A DNA stretch of 64,000 nucleotides, from the NCBI GenBank assembly GCA_963738625.1, contig CAVTXH010000020.1:1-64000 (forward strand), given 5' to 3'. Of the stretch, positions 44,030 to 53,886 are shown piece by piece. The stretch's first letter is position 1. Every line of letters starts with the position of its first letter. The DNA comes from UBA7672 sp963738625 (GTDB taxonomy: Bacteria > Pseudomonadota > Alphaproteobacteria > Caulobacterales > Hyphomonadaceae). Both the position numbers and the translations under genes were made by a program. The notes beneath the pieces are model-generated. The model ran no database searches. It was not told the DNA's origin and was given only the letters and a program-made list of their open reading frames with translations.

Positions 44030-45160
44030 ATGTTGTACGAGCTTCTCTCGCCCTATACGGGCGACCTCAACCTGTTCTCGTTCATCACGTTCCGCGTCGC
44101 GCTCGCCCTCGCGACCGCGCTGATCCTGACGCTGATCTTCGGCCACCCGATGATCCTCTGGCTTCGCAAGAGGCAGGGCAAGGGCCAGCCGATCCGCGAG
44201 GATGGCCCGGCTTCGCACATGTCGAAAAAGGGCACGCCCACCATGGGCGGTTTCCTCATCCTGTTCGGCATCGCCGCGGGGACGCTGCTCTGGGCCGATC
44301 TCGGGAACCAGTATGTCTGGATCGTCTTCCTGGTGACGCTGGCCTTCGGCGGCGTCGGCTTCATCGACGACTACCAAAAGGTCACCAAGAAAGGCGCCAA
44401 GGGCCTCTCCGGCAAGATCCGCCTCTTGATGGAGTTCGCCATTGCGGCGGGCGCTGTCTGGTGGATCACGCAATACGCGCCGCAGATGGTCGACGCGGCC
44501 GTCTCCAGCGGCAGCCTCGCCGAGCCTCCGCCAGCCAACTTCCAGACCTCGCTGGCGCTGCCCTTCCTCAAGAACTTCCTGTTCGACCTCACCATCTATG
44601 GCTTCATCGCCTTCGGCGCGTTCGTCATCGTCGGCGCCGGCAATGCGGTGAACTTCACCGACGGCCTCGACGGCCTCGCCATCGGCCCGGTGATGATCGC
44701 GGGCGCCACGTTCGGCTTCATCGCTTACGCCTGCGGCACGCCGCGCTTCGCTGACTATCTGTTGCTGACGCCGACGCCCGGCACGGCCGAACTCGCCGTC
44801 GTCGCCGGTTCGCTGGTCGGCGGCGGCCTCGGCTTCCTGTGGTACAATACGCCGCCCGCCAAGATTTTCATGGGCGACACCGGCTCGCTCGCCCTCGGCG
44901 GCGGCCTCGGCGCCATGGCGGTCTGCGTCAAGCACGAGCTGGTGCTCGCCATTGTCGGCGGCCTCTTCGTGCTGGAAGCCCTGTCGGTGATGATCCAGGT
45001 CGTCGTGTTCAAGATGACCGGCAAGCGCGTCTTCAAGATGGCGCCGATCCACCACCATTTCGAAAAACTCGGCTGGTCCGAGCCCACCGTCGTGATTCGC
45101 TTTTGGATCATCGCCTTCCTGCTCGCGCTCGCGGGCCTCGCCACGCTGAAGCTGAGGTGA
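44030..45160 (+). CDS. mraY: Phospho-MurNAc-pentapeptide transferase
   Basis: This 376-residue integral membrane enzyme with about ten helices makes lipid I by moving phospho-MurNAc-pentapeptide onto undecaprenyl phosphate. Conserved blocks are PTMGGFLILFG, GFIDDYQKV with the catalytic aspartates, NFTDGLDGLAIGP, FMGDTGSLALGG and IHHHFEKLGWSE. ATG 44030 lies 1 nt after the murF stop. Confidence 0.96.
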   Translation: MLYELLSPYTGDLNLFSFITFRVALALATALILTLIFGHPMILWLRKRQGKGQPIREDGPASHMSKKGTPTMGGFLILFGIAAGTLLWADLGNQYVWIVFLVTLAFGGVGFIDDYQKVTKKGAKGLSGKIRLLMEFAIAAGAVWWITQYAPQMVDAAVSSGSLAEPPPANFQTSLALPFLKNFLFDLTIYGFIAFGAFVIVGAGNAVNFTDGLDGLAIGPVMIAGATFGFIAYACGTPRFADYLLLTPTPGTAELAVVAGSLVGGGLGFLWYNTPPAKIFMGDTGSLALGGGLGAMAVCVKHELVLAIVGGLFVLEALSVMIQVVVFKMTGKRVFKMAPIHHHFEKLGWSEPTVVIRFWIIAFLLALAGLATLKLR

Positions 45161-45167
45161 GGAACGC

Positions 45168-46586
45168 TTGATCCCTGTTCGCACCTTCGAGGGAAAGGAA
45201 GTGGCGGTCTTCGGTCTCGGCCGATCCGGCATTTCCGCTGCGCGCGCCTTGATGGCCGGCGGCGCCCGCGTGTGCGCCTGGGACGACAATGAAGTCGCGC
45301 GCAAGGCGGCGGAGGCGGCAGGCGTTCCCGTCGTCGACCTCAACCGCCGCGACTGGCAGACTTTCGCAGCCCTCGTCCTCGCGCCCGGCATCCCGTTCAA
45401 ATACCCCGAGCCGCACCGCTTCGTGCGCATGGCGCAGCTGGTGAACGTGCCGGTCATCGGCGACATGGAGCTGTTCGCCCGCGCCGTCGCCGAGCTGAAG
45501 GAGTTCGAGCGTCCGCGCATCGTCGGCATCACCGGCACCAACGGCAAGTCGACCACGACGGCGCTGGTCGGCCACATTCTCAAGCAGTGCGGCAAGGATG
45601 TGCGTGTCGGCGGCAATATCGGCGTCGGCGTGCTCGACCTCGACAAGCTGCATGGCGGGGCGATCTACGTCCTCGAACTTTCCTCCTACCAGCTCGACCT
45701 CGCTGAATCGCTGAAGTGCGACGTCGCCGTGATGCTGAACCTGTCGCCCGACCATCTCTCGCGCCATGGCGGCATGGACGGTTATGTGCAGGCCAAGCGC
45801 CGCATCTTCCGCAACCAGGGCCCGGCCGACTGGGCCATCATCGGCGTCGACGACACCCGCAGCCAGGTGATGTGCACCCAGCTCACCTCCGAGGGCCTGC
45901 GCAAGGTGATGCCTGTCTCCTCCGAATACGGCCTCGGCCGCGGCGTCTCCGTGCTCGAAGGCCAGCTTGCGGATTCCATGACGGGCCGCGCGATCGCCCC
46001 GCACGACATCTCGAAGGCGCGCGCGCTCCCCGGCAAACACAACCACCAGAATGCCGCTGCGGCCTATGCCGTGTGCCGCGCGCTCGGCCTCGAGCCCAGC
46101 GACATTCTCGCGGCGATGGAAACCTTCCCCGGTCTGCCGCACCGGCTGGAGCTCATAGGCACGCTCGAGGGCGTGCGTTTCATCAACAACTCCAAGGCGA
46201 CCAACGCGCAGGCAGCCGAGCAGGCGATGCGCGCCTATCCCGGCTCGTACTGGATCGTCGGCGGCCGGCCGAAGGAAGAGGGAATCGACGATCTCGCCCC
46301 GCTGTTCGGCACGATGAAGAAGGCCTACCTGATCGGCGAGTCGACCGAAGCCTTCGCCCGCGTGCTTGCGGGCAAGCTCGACGCCGTGAAGTCCCGCACC
46401 ATCGATGCAGCGGTCGAGGCCGCCTACGAAGACGCACGCAATTCCGGCGAGACTTCGCCCGTCGTGCTGTTCTCGCCCGCCTGCGCGAGCTTCGACCAGT
46501 TCCGCGATTTCGAGCAACGCGGCGAGGCGTTCCGCCAGGCGGCGTCCAAGCTCGTGAAGCGCCGCACTCCGACCGAGCCCGCGTGA
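45168..46586 (+). CDS. murD: UDP-MurNAc-L-alanine:D-glutamate ligase
   Basis: This 472-residue ligase adds D-glutamate. It has VAVFGLGRSGISAARAL at the N-terminus, APGIPFKYPEPH, the ATP loop ITGTNGKSTTTALV, LNLSPDHLSRHGGMDGY, and NNSKATNAQAAEQAM with the late WIVGG. The start is TTG 45168, 7 nt after the mraY stop; no better start is in frame. The order mraY-murD-ftsW-murG-murC is the standard dcw order. Confidence 0.95.
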   Translation: MIPVRTFEGKEVAVFGLGRSGISAARALMAGGARVCAWDDNEVARKAAEAAGVPVVDLNRRDWQTFAALVLAPGIPFKYPEPHRFVRMAQLVNVPVIGDMELFARAVAELKEFERPRIVGITGTNGKSTTTALVGHILKQCGKDVRVGGNIGVGVLDLDKLHGGAIYVLELSSYQLDLAESLKCDVAVMLNLSPDHLSRHGGMDGYVQAKRRIFRNQGPADWAIIGVDDTRSQVMCTQLTSEGLRKVMPVSSEYGLGRGVSVLEGQLADSMTGRAIAPHDISKARALPGKHNHQNAAAAYAVCRALGLEPSDILAAMETFPGLPHRLELIGTLEGVRFINNSKATNAQAAEQAMRAYPGSYWIVGGRPKEEGIDDLAPLFGTMKKAYLIGESTEAFARVLAGKLDAVKSRTIDAAVEAAYEDARNSGETSPVVLFSPACASFDQFRDFEQRGEAFRQAASKLVKRRTPTEPA

Positions 46587-46590
46587 TCCC

Positions 46591-47742
46591 ATGCAGATCT
46601 TCCGCAGGTCCGACACATCGCCTCTGGCCGAGTGGTGGCGCACGGTCGACAAGGGACTCATCGCTGCGGCGCTGATCCTGCTCGGCGCCGGGCTTGTGCT
46701 CTCGCTGGCCGCCGGACCCGCCGCTTCGAGCCGCATCGGCCACGCCGACCCGTTCTATTTCGTCTATCGCCAGGCGCTGTTCGCTTGCGTCGCGGCGCTG
46801 GTCCTGATCGCATCGTCTACGCTCGACGCCGCATGGGCGCGCCGGCTGTGCGCCGCGATCTTCCTCGCCTGCTTCCTGTTGATGGCGGTGATGCTGCTTA
46901 TCCCGGGCGAGGTGGGTCATGAGGCGAAGGGCGCGACGCGCTGGCTGCGCTTCGGCGGCACGACCTTCCAGCCTTCCGAGCTCATCAAACCCGCGGTGAT
47001 CGTATTGTCGGCATGGCTGCTGGCCCAGCGCGACCAGTTCCCGCAGGGGCCCTGGGCGCCGATCGCGTTTGCGTTCTACGCCGTGACGATGGGCCTCCTG
47101 CTGCTGCAACCCGATGTCGGGCAGGCGGCGTTGCTGACCGCGGGCTTCGTCATCGTCTTCTTCGTCTCGGGCCTGCCGTGGCTATGGGCCAGCGCCTTCG
47201 TGGTCGGCGGGGCCGGACTGGGCTACGGCCTCTACCAGCTGCTGCCGCATGTGCGCTTCCGGGTGAACTCCTTCCTCAACCCGACCGAGTACGACACCTA
47301 CCAGATCGACAAGGCGCGCGAGGCGATTGAGCGCGGCGGCATGTTCGGCGTCGGCCCCGGCGAGGGCACGGTGAAGCGCGCGCTGCCGGATGCGCATACC
47401 GACTTCATCTATTCGGTGGCGGGCGAGGAGTTCGGGCTGGTGCTGTGCGTCCTGCTCACGCTGCTGTTCGCAGTGATCTCGATCAAGGGCATCGTGGCGG
47501 CGTCGAAGCAGCCTGATCTCTACCAGCGCGCGGCCGGCGTCGGGCTCTATTCGCTCTTCGGCCTGCAGGCCGTGATCAACATGTCGGTCAATCTCAGCCT
47601 GATCCCGCCCAAGGGCATGACGCTGCCGCTGGTGTCGTCGGGAGGCTCGTCGCTGATCGGAACCGCCCTGACTCTTGGGCTTGCACTCGCCCTCACGCGC
47701 AAGCAGCCTGAAACATCACTCTTTCACCTGAGACACGTATGA
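46591..47742 (+). CDS. ftsW: Septal peptidoglycan glycosyltransferase FtsW
   Basis: This 383-residue SEDS-family membrane protein polymerises lipid II at the septum with FtsI. About ten transmembrane helices are present. The conserved motifs are KGATRWLRFGGTTFQPSEL in the early periplasmic loop, LLLQPDVGQAALL with its key aspartate, and PPKGMTLPLVSSGGSSLIG near the end. ATG 46591 lies 4 bp after murD, and its stop overlaps murG by 4 nt. Confidence 0.95.
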   Translation: MQIFRRSDTSPLAEWWRTVDKGLIAAALILLGAGLVLSLAAGPAASSRIGHADPFYFVYRQALFACVAALVLIASSTLDAAWARRLCAAIFLACFLLMAVMLLIPGEVGHEAKGATRWLRFGGTTFQPSELIKPAVIVLSAWLLAQRDQFPQGPWAPIAFAFYAVTMGLLLLQPDVGQAALLTAGFVIVFFVSGLPWLWASAFVVGGAGLGYGLYQLLPHVRFRVNSFLNPTEYDTYQIDKAREAIERGGMFGVGPGEGTVKRALPDAHTDFIYSVAGEEFGLVLCVLLTLLFAVISIKGIVAASKQPDLYQRAAGVGLYSLFGLQAVINMSVNLSLIPPKGMTLPLVSSGGSSLIGTALTLGLALALTRKQPETSLFHLRHV

Positions 47743-48869
47743 CCGGCGACGTCAGCGCAAAGCCACTGGTGGTCATCGCGGCGGGCGGCACGGGCGGCCA
47801 CATGTTTCCGGCGCAGGCGTTCGCCGATGAAATGCGGGCGCGCGGCTGGACCATCGCTCTCGTCACCGACGAGCGCGGCAAGAAATACGCAAAGGATTTC
47901 CCCGCCGACTGGCGCCTCGAAGTGGAGGCCGCGACATTCGGTTCGAAAATGCCGCACAAGCTGCTGGCCTCGGCGCTGAAGCTGCGCAAGGGCACGGCCG
48001 AGGCGAAGAAGAATTTCGAGAAGACCAAACCGGCGCTCATCGCCGGGTTCGGCGGCTATCCATCCTATCCCTCGCTGTCGGCGGCGCGGTCGATGGGCCT
48101 GCCGATCATCATCCACGAACAGAACTCGGTACTGGGCCGCGTCAACCGGCTGTTTGCGGGCGTGGCGAAATTCGTCGCGTGCGGCTTCGACCGGCTGGAC
48201 AAGTTGCCGCCGGCAGCGTCCGGCGTGAAGCGCGTGGTCGGCAATCCCGTGCGCAATGCGATCAAGGCGGTGCGCGAGCGGCCGTACCCTGAACTCTCCG
48301 ACAGCGGCCCGATCAACATCCTCGTCACCGGCGGCAGCCAGGGCGCGCGTCTGTTCGGCGAGGTGATCCCCGCCGCCATAGCCTCGCTGCCGCCTGAACT
48401 ACGCGCGCGGCTCGTCGTCGTGCAGCAGGCGCGGGAGGAGCAGGTGGACGAGGTCCGCGCCGCCTATCGCGCCGCCGGGGTGCGCGCGACGGTGGAAAGC
48501 TTCTTCACCAACATGCAGGACCGGCTGGCCGCCTGCCACATGGTCATCGCCCGCTCCGGCGCCTCGACCGTCACCGAACTCGCCATCGCCGGCCGGCCGT
48601 CGATCCTCATTCCGCTCGCCATCGCCACCAACGACCACCAGACCGCCAACGCCGAGGGCATGGTGACGGCCGCCGCCGCCGATGTGGTCCCGGAGCCGAA
48701 ATTCACCGCGGAACTGCTGGCCCCGCTGCTGACCGAGCGGCTGTCCAATGCCGGCGTCCTGAAAGCGCGGGCGAAAGTCGCCTGGCAGCTGGGCAAGCCC
48801 AATGCCGCCCGCGATCTTGCCGACCTTGCCGAACAGGCTGCGGGCGTGACAGGAAAGCCCCATGCGTAA
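47739..48869 (+). CDS. murG: UDP-GlcNAc:lipid I GlcNAc transferase
   Basis: This 376-residue GT-B glycosyltransferase converts lipid I to lipid II. The glycine loop AAGGTGGHMFPAQAFADE, GFGGYPSYPSL, HEQNSVLGRVNRL, the second loop VTGGSQGARLF, and the UDP-GlcNAc site ARSGASTVTELAIAGRPSILIPL with NDHQTANA are all present. It overlaps ftsW and murC slightly. It acts on the cytoplasmic face of the inner membrane. Confidence 0.96.
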   Translation: MTGDVSAKPLVVIAAGGTGGHMFPAQAFADEMRARGWTIALVTDERGKKYAKDFPADWRLEVEAATFGSKMPHKLLASALKLRKGTAEAKKNFEKTKPALIAGFGGYPSYPSLSAARSMGLPIIIHEQNSVLGRVNRLFAGVAKFVACGFDRLDKLPPAASGVKRVVGNPVRNAIKAVRERPYPELSDSGPINILVTGGSQGARLFGEVIPAAIASLPPELRARLVVVQQAREEQVDEVRAAYRAAGVRATVESFFTNMQDRLAACHMVIARSGASTVTELAIAGRPSILIPLAIATNDHQTANAEGMVTAAAADVVPEPKFTAELLAPLLTERLSNAGVLKARAKVAWQLGKPNAARDLADLAEQAAGVTGKPHA

Positions 48870-50277
48870 GTCACTCCCCTTCGATGTCGGCGCCGTGCAT
48901 TTCGTGGGCATTGGCGGCATCGGCATGTCGGGCATTGCGGAAGTGATGCTCAACTTGGGCTATCAGGTCTCCGGATCCGACATCAAGGAAAACGCCAACG
49001 CCACGCGCCTCGCGAAACGGGGCGCCAAGATCATGATCGGCCACAAGGCCGAGAACATCGAAGGCGTCGGCGCGCTGGTGATCTCCTCCGCCATCAAGGC
49101 CGGCAACCCGGAAGTGGACGCCGCCCGCGCGCTGGCCATTCCGGTCGTGCGCCGCGCCGACATGCTGGCCGAACTCATCCGCCTGAAATGGACCGTCGCC
49201 GTCGCCGGCACGCACGGCAAGACCACGACCACCTCGATGGTCGCGGCCCTGCTCGACGGCGTCGGCCTCGACCCCACCGTCATCAATGGCGGCGTCATCA
49301 ACGCCTACGCCTCCAACGCCAAGCTGGGGCAGGGCGAGTGGATGGTGGTCGAGGCCGACGAGAGCGACGGCACCTTCACCAAGCTGCGCCCCACCGTCTG
49401 CATCGTCACCAACATCGACCCGGAGCACATGGACCATTACGGCTCTATGGAAGCGCTGCGCAAAAGCTTCGACACTTTTGTCGAGAACCTGCCGTTCTAC
49501 GGTTTCGCCGTTCTCTGCGCCGACCATCCGGAAGTCCAGGCGCTGGCTTCCCGCATCCCGGACCGGCGCCGCATCACCTACGGCTTCAACCCGCAGTCCG
49601 ATCTCTGGGCCGTCAACGTCCGCTCCGAAGCCGACGGCTCGACCTTCGACCTCGTCCTGCGCTCGCGCGGCGAGACGGACCAGACGCGCTGGGTCGGGCT
49701 CAAGCTGCCGATGGCCGGCCGCCACAACGTGCAGAACTCGCTCGCCGCCATCGCCGTCGCCCGCGAACTCGGCGGCACGGAGGAACAGATCCGCGCCGCG
49801 CTTGCGAAGTTCGGCGGCGTCAAGCGCCGGTTCACCCCCGTCGGCGAGTGGGGCAAGGTCAAGATCATCGACGACTATGGCCACCACCCGGTCGAGATCG
49901 CCGCCGTGCTCCGCGCCGCGCGCGACGTGCAGGGCCGCGACCGCAAGGTCATCGCCGTCGTCCAGCCGCACCGCTACACGCGCCTGCGCGACCTGTTCGA
50001 GCAGTTCTCCACCTGCTTCAACGACGCCGACCACGTCATCGTCGCGCCGGTATACGCGGCAGGCGAGCAGCCTATAGCCGGCATCTCCTCCGAGGCGCTG
50101 GTGAAGGGCCTGATCGACCACGGCCACCGCTCGGCGCGCGCCATAGACAGCCTCGGCAGCCTTGCCGCCATGATCCGCAACACGGTTCAATCAGGCGATG
50201 AAATGGTGGTTTGCCTCGGCGCCGGCGACATCACCACCTACGCCAACAGCCTCGCCGAAGATCTGAAACAGCTCTGA
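48862..50277 (+). CDS. murC: UDP-MurNAc:L-alanine ligase
   Basis: This 471-residue enzyme is the first ligase of the stem peptide. It contains VHFVGIGGIGMSGIAEVM, SGSDIKENANATRL, the ATP loop VAGTHGKTTTTSMVA, VEADESDGTFTKLRP, NIDPEHMDHYGSMEAL and IIDDYGHHPVEIAA. Overlap with murG is 8 nt. It is the last gene of the uninterrupted cluster; murB, usually next, is 2.3 kb further on. Confidence 0.96.
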   Translation: MRKSLPFDVGAVHFVGIGGIGMSGIAEVMLNLGYQVSGSDIKENANATRLAKRGAKIMIGHKAENIEGVGALVISSAIKAGNPEVDAARALAIPVVRRADMLAELIRLKWTVAVAGTHGKTTTTSMVAALLDGVGLDPTVINGGVINAYASNAKLGQGEWMVVEADESDGTFTKLRPTVCIVTNIDPEHMDHYGSMEALRKSFDTFVENLPFYGFAVLCADHPEVQALASRIPDRRRITYGFNPQSDLWAVNVRSEADGSTFDLVLRSRGETDQTRWVGLKLPMAGRHNVQNSLAAIAVARELGGTEEQIRAALAKFGGVKRRFTPVGEWGKVKIIDDYGHHPVEIAAVLRAARDVQGRDRKVIAVVQPHRYTRLRDLFEQFSTCFNDADHVIVAPVYAAGEQPIAGISSEALVKGLIDHGHRSARAIDSLGSLAAMIRNTVQSGDEMVVCLGAGDITTYANSLAEDLKQL

Positions 50278-50433
50278 GCGGTGAGCGACGGCGCCTGATG
50301 CGCAATCCGCCCAGGCGTGCGACAAAACCGTCAGACCTGGCTGTTCTCTTAAGGTTGAACTGGCAGGGGCTTGTGACCCGGGTTGCGTAACGGCAGACGT
50401 CGATAGTACAGCGCCTTGAGGCGAGGGAGCAAA

Positions 50434-51510
50434 ATGAACCGCAACATCCTGATCCCGGCCTGCATCGCGCTGGCGATGACGTCGGCGCCGGCCGCATTGG
50501 CGCAGGCGGCCGAACCCTACGCTCCGCCCAAGACAAGCTGGGGCGTTCCAGATCTGCAGGGCTTCTGGACCAATTCCTCCATCACCAGGATGACGCGTCC
50601 CGGCGGCGTCAACACGCTGGTGATCACGCCCCAACAGGCCAAGGCGCTCGAGGACAAGGACTTCAACAACATCCGCACGGCGGAAGAGAAGAAGCCCACC
50701 GACCAGTCGACCGGCGCGCCGGAAAAAGGCAAGGCGCTGCCCGGCGTCGGCAACTACAACGCGGTATGGGTCGATCCCGGCGCGCATGTCGCAGTCATCA
50801 ATGGCGAGCTGCGCTCGTCCTGGATCGTCGAGCCCGCCAACGGACGCATCCCGTACAAGGCCGGCGGCGGCGCAGCGCGCTATGAAGCCGCGTCCGCGCC
50901 GGCCGCTGCAACGCCTGCTCCCGCCGCCAGCGCCGCCTCACGCTCCTATGAAGGCCCGGAGTCGCGCAGCGTCGGCGAGCGTTGCCTCGTCGGCTTCGGC
51001 AACACCGGCGGTCCGGTGATGAACAACGTGCTCTACAACAACACCTACCAGATCGTGCAGTCGCCCGGTCACGCGGTGATTCTCGTCGAGATGGTGCACG
51101 ACGCCCGCATCATCCCGATCGTCGCCGACAGGCAAGCCGCCAAACACGACCCGGGCGCCATCAAGAAATGGCTCGGCGACTCTGTCGGCTGGTACGAGGG
51201 CAATATTCTCGTTGTCGAAACGAAAAACGTTCACCCGCAGCAGCGCGGTTACATCTCCGACAGGGGCAAGCTCACCGAACGGTTCACCCGCACGGCCGAG
51301 GGGGTCATCCTGTATCAGTTCGAGATCGACGACCCTGACCAGTACACCCAGGTCTGGAAGGGCGAGATGCCGATGCGCACCGCCTCAGGCGCTGTTTACG
51401 AATATGCCTGCCATGAGGGGAATTACGGCCTGCTGGGCATCCTCGCAGGCGCGCGGGAACAGGAAAAACGCGGTGCGGGACTGGAGCTTACAGCCGACGA
51501 CGAGGGCTGA
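50434..51510 (+). CDS. Secreted protein of unknown function (DLQGFW-type)
   Basis: This 358-residue protein has a signal peptide (ILIPACIALAMTSAPAALAQA). The mature part contains WGVPDLQGFWTNSSITRMTRP, a low-complexity Ala/Pro segment around 145-170, GERCLVGFGNTGGPVMNNVLYNNTYQI, and GWYEGNILVVETKNV. I recognise this as a secreted family common in Caulobacter- and Sphingomonas-like bacteria but know no activity. ATG 50434 is preferred over an earlier in-frame start because it begins the signal peptide and follows GAGGGAG. It interrupts the path from murC to murB. Confidence 0.65.
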   Translation: MNRNILIPACIALAMTSAPAALAQAAEPYAPPKTSWGVPDLQGFWTNSSITRMTRPGGVNTLVITPQQAKALEDKDFNNIRTAEEKKPTDQSTGAPEKGKALPGVGNYNAVWVDPGAHVAVINGELRSSWIVEPANGRIPYKAGGGAARYEAASAPAAATPAPAASAASRSYEGPESRSVGERCLVGFGNTGGPVMNNVLYNNTYQIVQSPGHAVILVEMVHDARIIPIVADRQAAKHDPGAIKKWLGDSVGWYEGNILVVETKNVHPQQRGYISDRGKLTERFTRTAEGVILYQFEIDDPDQYTQVWKGEMPMRTASGAVYEYACHEGNYGLLGILAGAREQEKRGAGLELTADDEG

Positions 51511-51648
51511 GAGCGGACCGAACGGTCCGGCCCCGTTAATTTTGCTTCACCATGCTGCCCCGCCGGGTTAGGATTCCAGCAACTTTCCGCGCGCTTTTGC
51601 TGAGCTGGTAAGTAGCGGCGAAGGCGCCCGCGTTGCAGAACGGCCTGG

Positions 51649-52389
51649 ATGAAACGAGCCATTCCATATCTTGCGATCGCAGCCGGCGTTGTCCTGGCCG
51701 GGTTCGCGGCTGTGGCGGTCAACTCACGCGCCGCCGAGGCGTCGTCCGGCCGTGCGCAGTTCGCGCGTCCCAACTATGAGCTGGCGCGCCAAGGCGCCGG
51801 GCTCGACCTCTCGCGCTATTCCTCGCTCGCCGACATCAAGCAGCTCGCCGGCATGTCGTCCGACGTGCAGGCCTGCCACGATGCGCTGGCGTCTGCCGGC
51901 GTCCGCTTCACCCAGCTTCCCGCCGCCTACTCATCCGCCGGCTGCGGCTTCGACGAGGCCGTGCTGGTGCAGTCCTCGCTCACCGAATGGAAGGCGCGCG
52001 AGAAACTGCCTATGGTGTGCGATCTCGCCGCGCGCCTGCACCTGTGGGAGCGCCACATCGTCATGCCGGCGGCGGAAAAATATCTCGGCTCGCCGGTGGT
52101 TGAGATCAAGGCGTTCGGCTCGTTCCAGTGCCGCCGCGTCTCAGGCTTCGACCGCCTCAGCCAGCACTCGTTCGGGAAAGCGGCCGACATCTCCGGTTTC
52201 AGGCTCGCCGACGGGCGCGAGATCAGCGTGCTCGGCGATTTCTATTCCAAGGGCCCCAAGGGCGATTTCCTCCGCGAGGTTCACGACCGGGGCTGCGACG
52301 TGTTCAACGTTACGCTGGGCCCGGACTACAACGAGGAACACAAGAACCACTTCCACCTCGACGTCGGCGGCGAGCACGCCTGCCGCTGA
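51649..52389 (+). CDS. Extensin-like family protein
   Basis: This 246-residue exported protein starts with a hydrophobic segment (IPYLAIAAGVVLAGFAAVAV). The C-terminal ~165 residues match the bacterial extensin-like domain: CHDALASAGVRFTQL, GCGFDEAVLVQ, FGSFQCRRVSGFDRLSQHSFGKAADISGFRLADG and FNVTLGPDYNEEHKNHFHLD. The Ser-x-His and HFHLD motifs resemble metal-dependent D,D-peptidase folds, so cell-wall cleavage is possible, but this is not established. Its position next to murB is consistent with an envelope role. Confidence 0.8.
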   Translation: MKRAIPYLAIAAGVVLAGFAAVAVNSRAAEASSGRAQFARPNYELARQGAGLDLSRYSSLADIKQLAGMSSDVQACHDALASAGVRFTQLPAAYSSAGCGFDEAVLVQSSLTEWKAREKLPMVCDLAARLHLWERHIVMPAAEKYLGSPVVEIKAFGSFQCRRVSGFDRLSQHSFGKAADISGFRLADGREISVLGDFYSKGPKGDFLREVHDRGCDVFNVTLGPDYNEEHKNHFHLDVGGEHACR

Positions 52390-52566
52390 GGGCGGCGCAA
52401 TAATCCTGTTCCGCTCGTGAACGGCTTCGCGTCTTTGTGCGACCTTGGTGTCTTCGTGTTTGATCCTTTTCAAACCAGACACAAATACGCCGGGGACTTC
52501 ACGAAGGCGCAAAGAGCGACCGAGGTTACCCTTGCGCACCAGCCAGGGGCTGCTTAATCCCGGCAC

Positions 52567-53523
52567 ATGACCAGCTTCCTCGACCGCTTGCCGCCTGTGC
52601 GCGGCAAACTGCTTGCCAATGAACAGCTCGCGCCGTTCACCTGGTTCCGCGTTGGCGGCGTGGCCGACGCGCTGTTCCTGCCGAAGGACGAGGCTGACCT
52701 TTCGGATTTTCTTGCGAAGCTCGATCCGATCATCCCGGTAACGGTGCTGGGCGCCGCGTCCAACATCATCGTGCGCGATGGCGGCATACCGGGCGTCGTC
52801 ATCCGGCTGGGTCCGGCTTTCGGAAAGATCGCCACGGATGGATTGCGCGTGGCGGCGGGCGCGGCCGCGCTCGATGCACGCGTGTCGGTCGCCGCCGCGA
52901 ATGCGGGCATAGCGGGGCTGGAATTCTTCTCCGGCGTTCCGGGCACGATCGGCGGGGCGCTGCGCATGAACGCCGGCTGCTATGGCAGCGAAACAAAGGA
53001 CGTGCTGGTCGAGGCGCACGCGCTCAATCGCCAGGGCCAGCGCGTCACGCTGAAGAATGCGGACTTCCATTTCACCTATCGCCACACCGAAGCTTCCGAG
53101 GATCTGATCTTCCTCGAGGCGCTGTTCGAAGGAAAACAGGACGAGCCCGCCGCCATCCTCGAACGTATCGAGGCGCTGAAGGCGCGGCGCGAGACGACGC
53201 AACCGATCCGCGAGAAAACCGGCGGCTCCACCTTCGCCAATCCCGATCCGCCGGGCGCGCCAAACCAGCGGTCTTCGTGGAAGCTGATCGACGAGGCCGG
53301 CATGCGCGGCGCCCGCCGCGGCGGCGCACAGGTCTCGGAGATGCACTGCAACTTCCTGATCAATACGGGCGACGCCACCGCCGCCGACATCGAGGGCCTT
53401 GGCGAAGAGGTTCGCGCAGCTGTGAAGGCCAAGTCCGGCGTGGCGCTGCGCTGGGAGATCAAACGCCTCGGCCGCCCGGCCCACGACGCCACCGCCGAAG
53501 GCTATCTCGCCAAGGACGCGTGA
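52567..53523 (+). CDS. murB: UDP-N-acetylenolpyruvoylglucosamine reductase
   Basis: This 318-residue FAD enzyme makes UDP-MurNAc. It shows APFTWFRVGGVADALFLP, LGAASNIIVRDGGIPGVVIRL, the flavin loop SGVPGTIGGALRMNAGCYG, GGSTFANPDPP with the active-site serine, and the C-terminal LGEEVRAAVKAKSGVALRWEI. It normally follows murC directly; here two unrelated secreted-protein genes separate them, so it probably has its own promoter. A palindromic repeat field follows instead of ddl or ftsQ. Confidence 0.94.
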   Translation: MTSFLDRLPPVRGKLLANEQLAPFTWFRVGGVADALFLPKDEADLSDFLAKLDPIIPVTVLGAASNIIVRDGGIPGVVIRLGPAFGKIATDGLRVAAGAAALDARVSVAAANAGIAGLEFFSGVPGTIGGALRMNAGCYGSETKDVLVEAHALNRQGQRVTLKNADFHFTYRHTEASEDLIFLEALFEGKQDEPAAILERIEALKARRETTQPIREKTGGSTFANPDPPGAPNQRSSWKLIDEAGMRGARRGGAQVSEMHCNFLINTGDATAADIEGLGEEVRAAVKAKSGVALRWEIKRLGRPAHDATAEGYLAKDA

Positions 53524-53622
53524 GGAATAACACCGTTGATGTGATCGACATCTCTCTCAACGAGTCATTCTCGGGTAAGCCGAAGGCGCATCCCGAGAAT
53601 CCCGGTTCGTCAATTCGGGGGA

Positions 53623-53696
53623 GTGAGCCGTGGCGCCGCAGGCGCGATTTGATCCTGCGGATCAAATCGAATGGCGAACGCCGGAGCGCAAGCGAG
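53623..53696 (+). repeat. Double-hairpin repeat, copy 1
   Basis: Begins GTGAGCCGTGGCGCC and ends AGCGCAAGCGAG. It contains GGCGCC-GCA-GGCGC and then GATTTGATCC-TGC-GGATCAAATC. It is about 85% identical by eye to the copy at 53812, in the same orientation. Confidence 0.75.
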
Positions 53697-53811
53697 AGCC
53701 GGGCGAGCCGCATCCACCGCTGTCATTCTCGGGCGCAGGCGCGCAGCGCCGCAGACCCGAGACTCTTTCTGGAAGCGGACCTTCAGGTCCGCGTTCCCCG
53801 CGCAGGCGGGG

Positions 53812-53886
53812 GTGAGCCATGGCGCCAAAGGCGCGGTTTGATCCGGTGGATCAAACCGAATGGTGAACGCCCGGAGCGACAGCGAA
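53812..53886 (+). repeat. Double-hairpin repeat, copy 2
   Basis: Begins GTGAGCCATGGCGCC. The first hairpin is GGCGCC-AAA-GGCGC. The second is GGTTTGATCC-GGT-GGATCAAACC: relative to copy 1, an A-T pair has become G-C on both arms, a compensatory change that preserves the stem. Confidence 0.75.
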
